A stretch of 6,013 nt of DNA from Elusimicrobia bacterium HGW-Elusimicrobia-2 (lineage in GTDB: Bacteria > CG03): contig PHAM01000083.1 of assembly GCA_002841685.1 (NCBI GenBank), forward strand, positions 1 through 6,013, written 5' to 3'. Each line of letters begins with the position of its first letter. Positions within the stretch are counted from its first letter, which is position 1. The translations under genes and the position numbers were made by a program. This document shows positions 5,952 through 6,013 of this stretch, piece by piece. The notes under the pieces were generated by a model. That model worked only from the letters and a program-made list of their open reading frames with translations. It did not search any database and was not told where the DNA came from.

Positions 5952-6013
5952 TGTCATTCCGAACGAAGTGAGGAATCTTAGATTTCTCAGTCGTAAAAAC
6001 TCCTTCGAAATGA
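5952..6013. repeat. Right copy of the palindromic dispersed repeat, cut by the window end
   Basis: Bases 5968-6013 are identical to 32-77. This copy also shows the left end, TGTCATTCCGAACGAAG (5952-5968), which is the approximate inverse of the right end CTCCTTCGAAATGA. The element is therefore a roughly 64-base unit with terminal inverted repeats and an internal palindrome (GAGGAATCT 5970-5978 facing AGATTTCTC 5980-5988). A lone TGACA at 5935-5939, inverse to its first bases, may be the end of a neighbouring decayed copy. The repeat sits upstream of the minus-strand operon, where it could affect its transcription. Confidence 0.85.

Noticed and set aside
32-6013. CRISPR array based on the repeated 46-base unit
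   Set aside because: There are only two copies about 5.9 kb apart, with no regular spacers and no cas genes.

Overview
The window looks like bacterial accessory DNA of moderately low, uneven GC content. One membrane-protein gene reads rightward at the left end. It converges on a block of minus-strand genes filling the rest of the window. There are no rRNA, tRNA, transposase or CRISPR genes. The host cannot be named from this sequence. Dispersed palindromic repeats beginning TGTCATTCCGA and short GGCAGG hairpins are, from memory, common in uncultivated Gram-negative lineages such as Omnitrophota and Elusimicrobiota; that is a weak hint only.

Layout, left to right. At 32-77 lies one copy of a palindromic repeat whose exact 46-base match closes the window at 5968-6013, in the same orientation. 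At 193-759 (+) is a polytopic membrane protein, possibly missing its original N-terminus. At 793-2235 (-) is a 480-residue protein with an N-terminal SEC-C zinc motif, and this gene is bracketed by inverted copies of a GGACGGTTC-containing repeat. At 2374-4050 (-) is an OLD-like AAA ATPase with a divergent TOPRIM-like C-terminal part. At 4047-4154 (-) is a coding-like stretch with no usable start, resembling the C-terminal tail of N6-adenine DNA methylases; its stop overlaps the ATPase start as ATGA. At 4155-4697 (-) is a YgjP-type zinc metallopeptidase. At 4726-5835 (-) is a TPR-like protein with a C-terminal SEC-C motif, preceded by an overlapping 35-codon reading frame at 5813-5920 that has the best Shine-Dalgarno in the block.

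The transcriptional order is small ORF, TPR/SEC-C protein, metallopeptidase, methylase-tail remnant, ATPase, N-terminal SEC-C protein. Spacing is tight down to the ATPase, so this part is likely one operon. The last SEC-C gene is separated by 138 bases and looks like an independent cassette.

My reading is that an OLD-like ATPase was once translationally coupled to a DNA methylase or restriction-modification gene. The upstream part of that gene has since been lost or replaced by the metallopeptidase and SEC-C genes, with repeat-like sequence near the junction. OLD-type ATPases and YgjP-type peptidases are both often found near restriction or anti-phage genes, so a defence-island origin is reasonable. 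No defence function is shown by the sequence itself.
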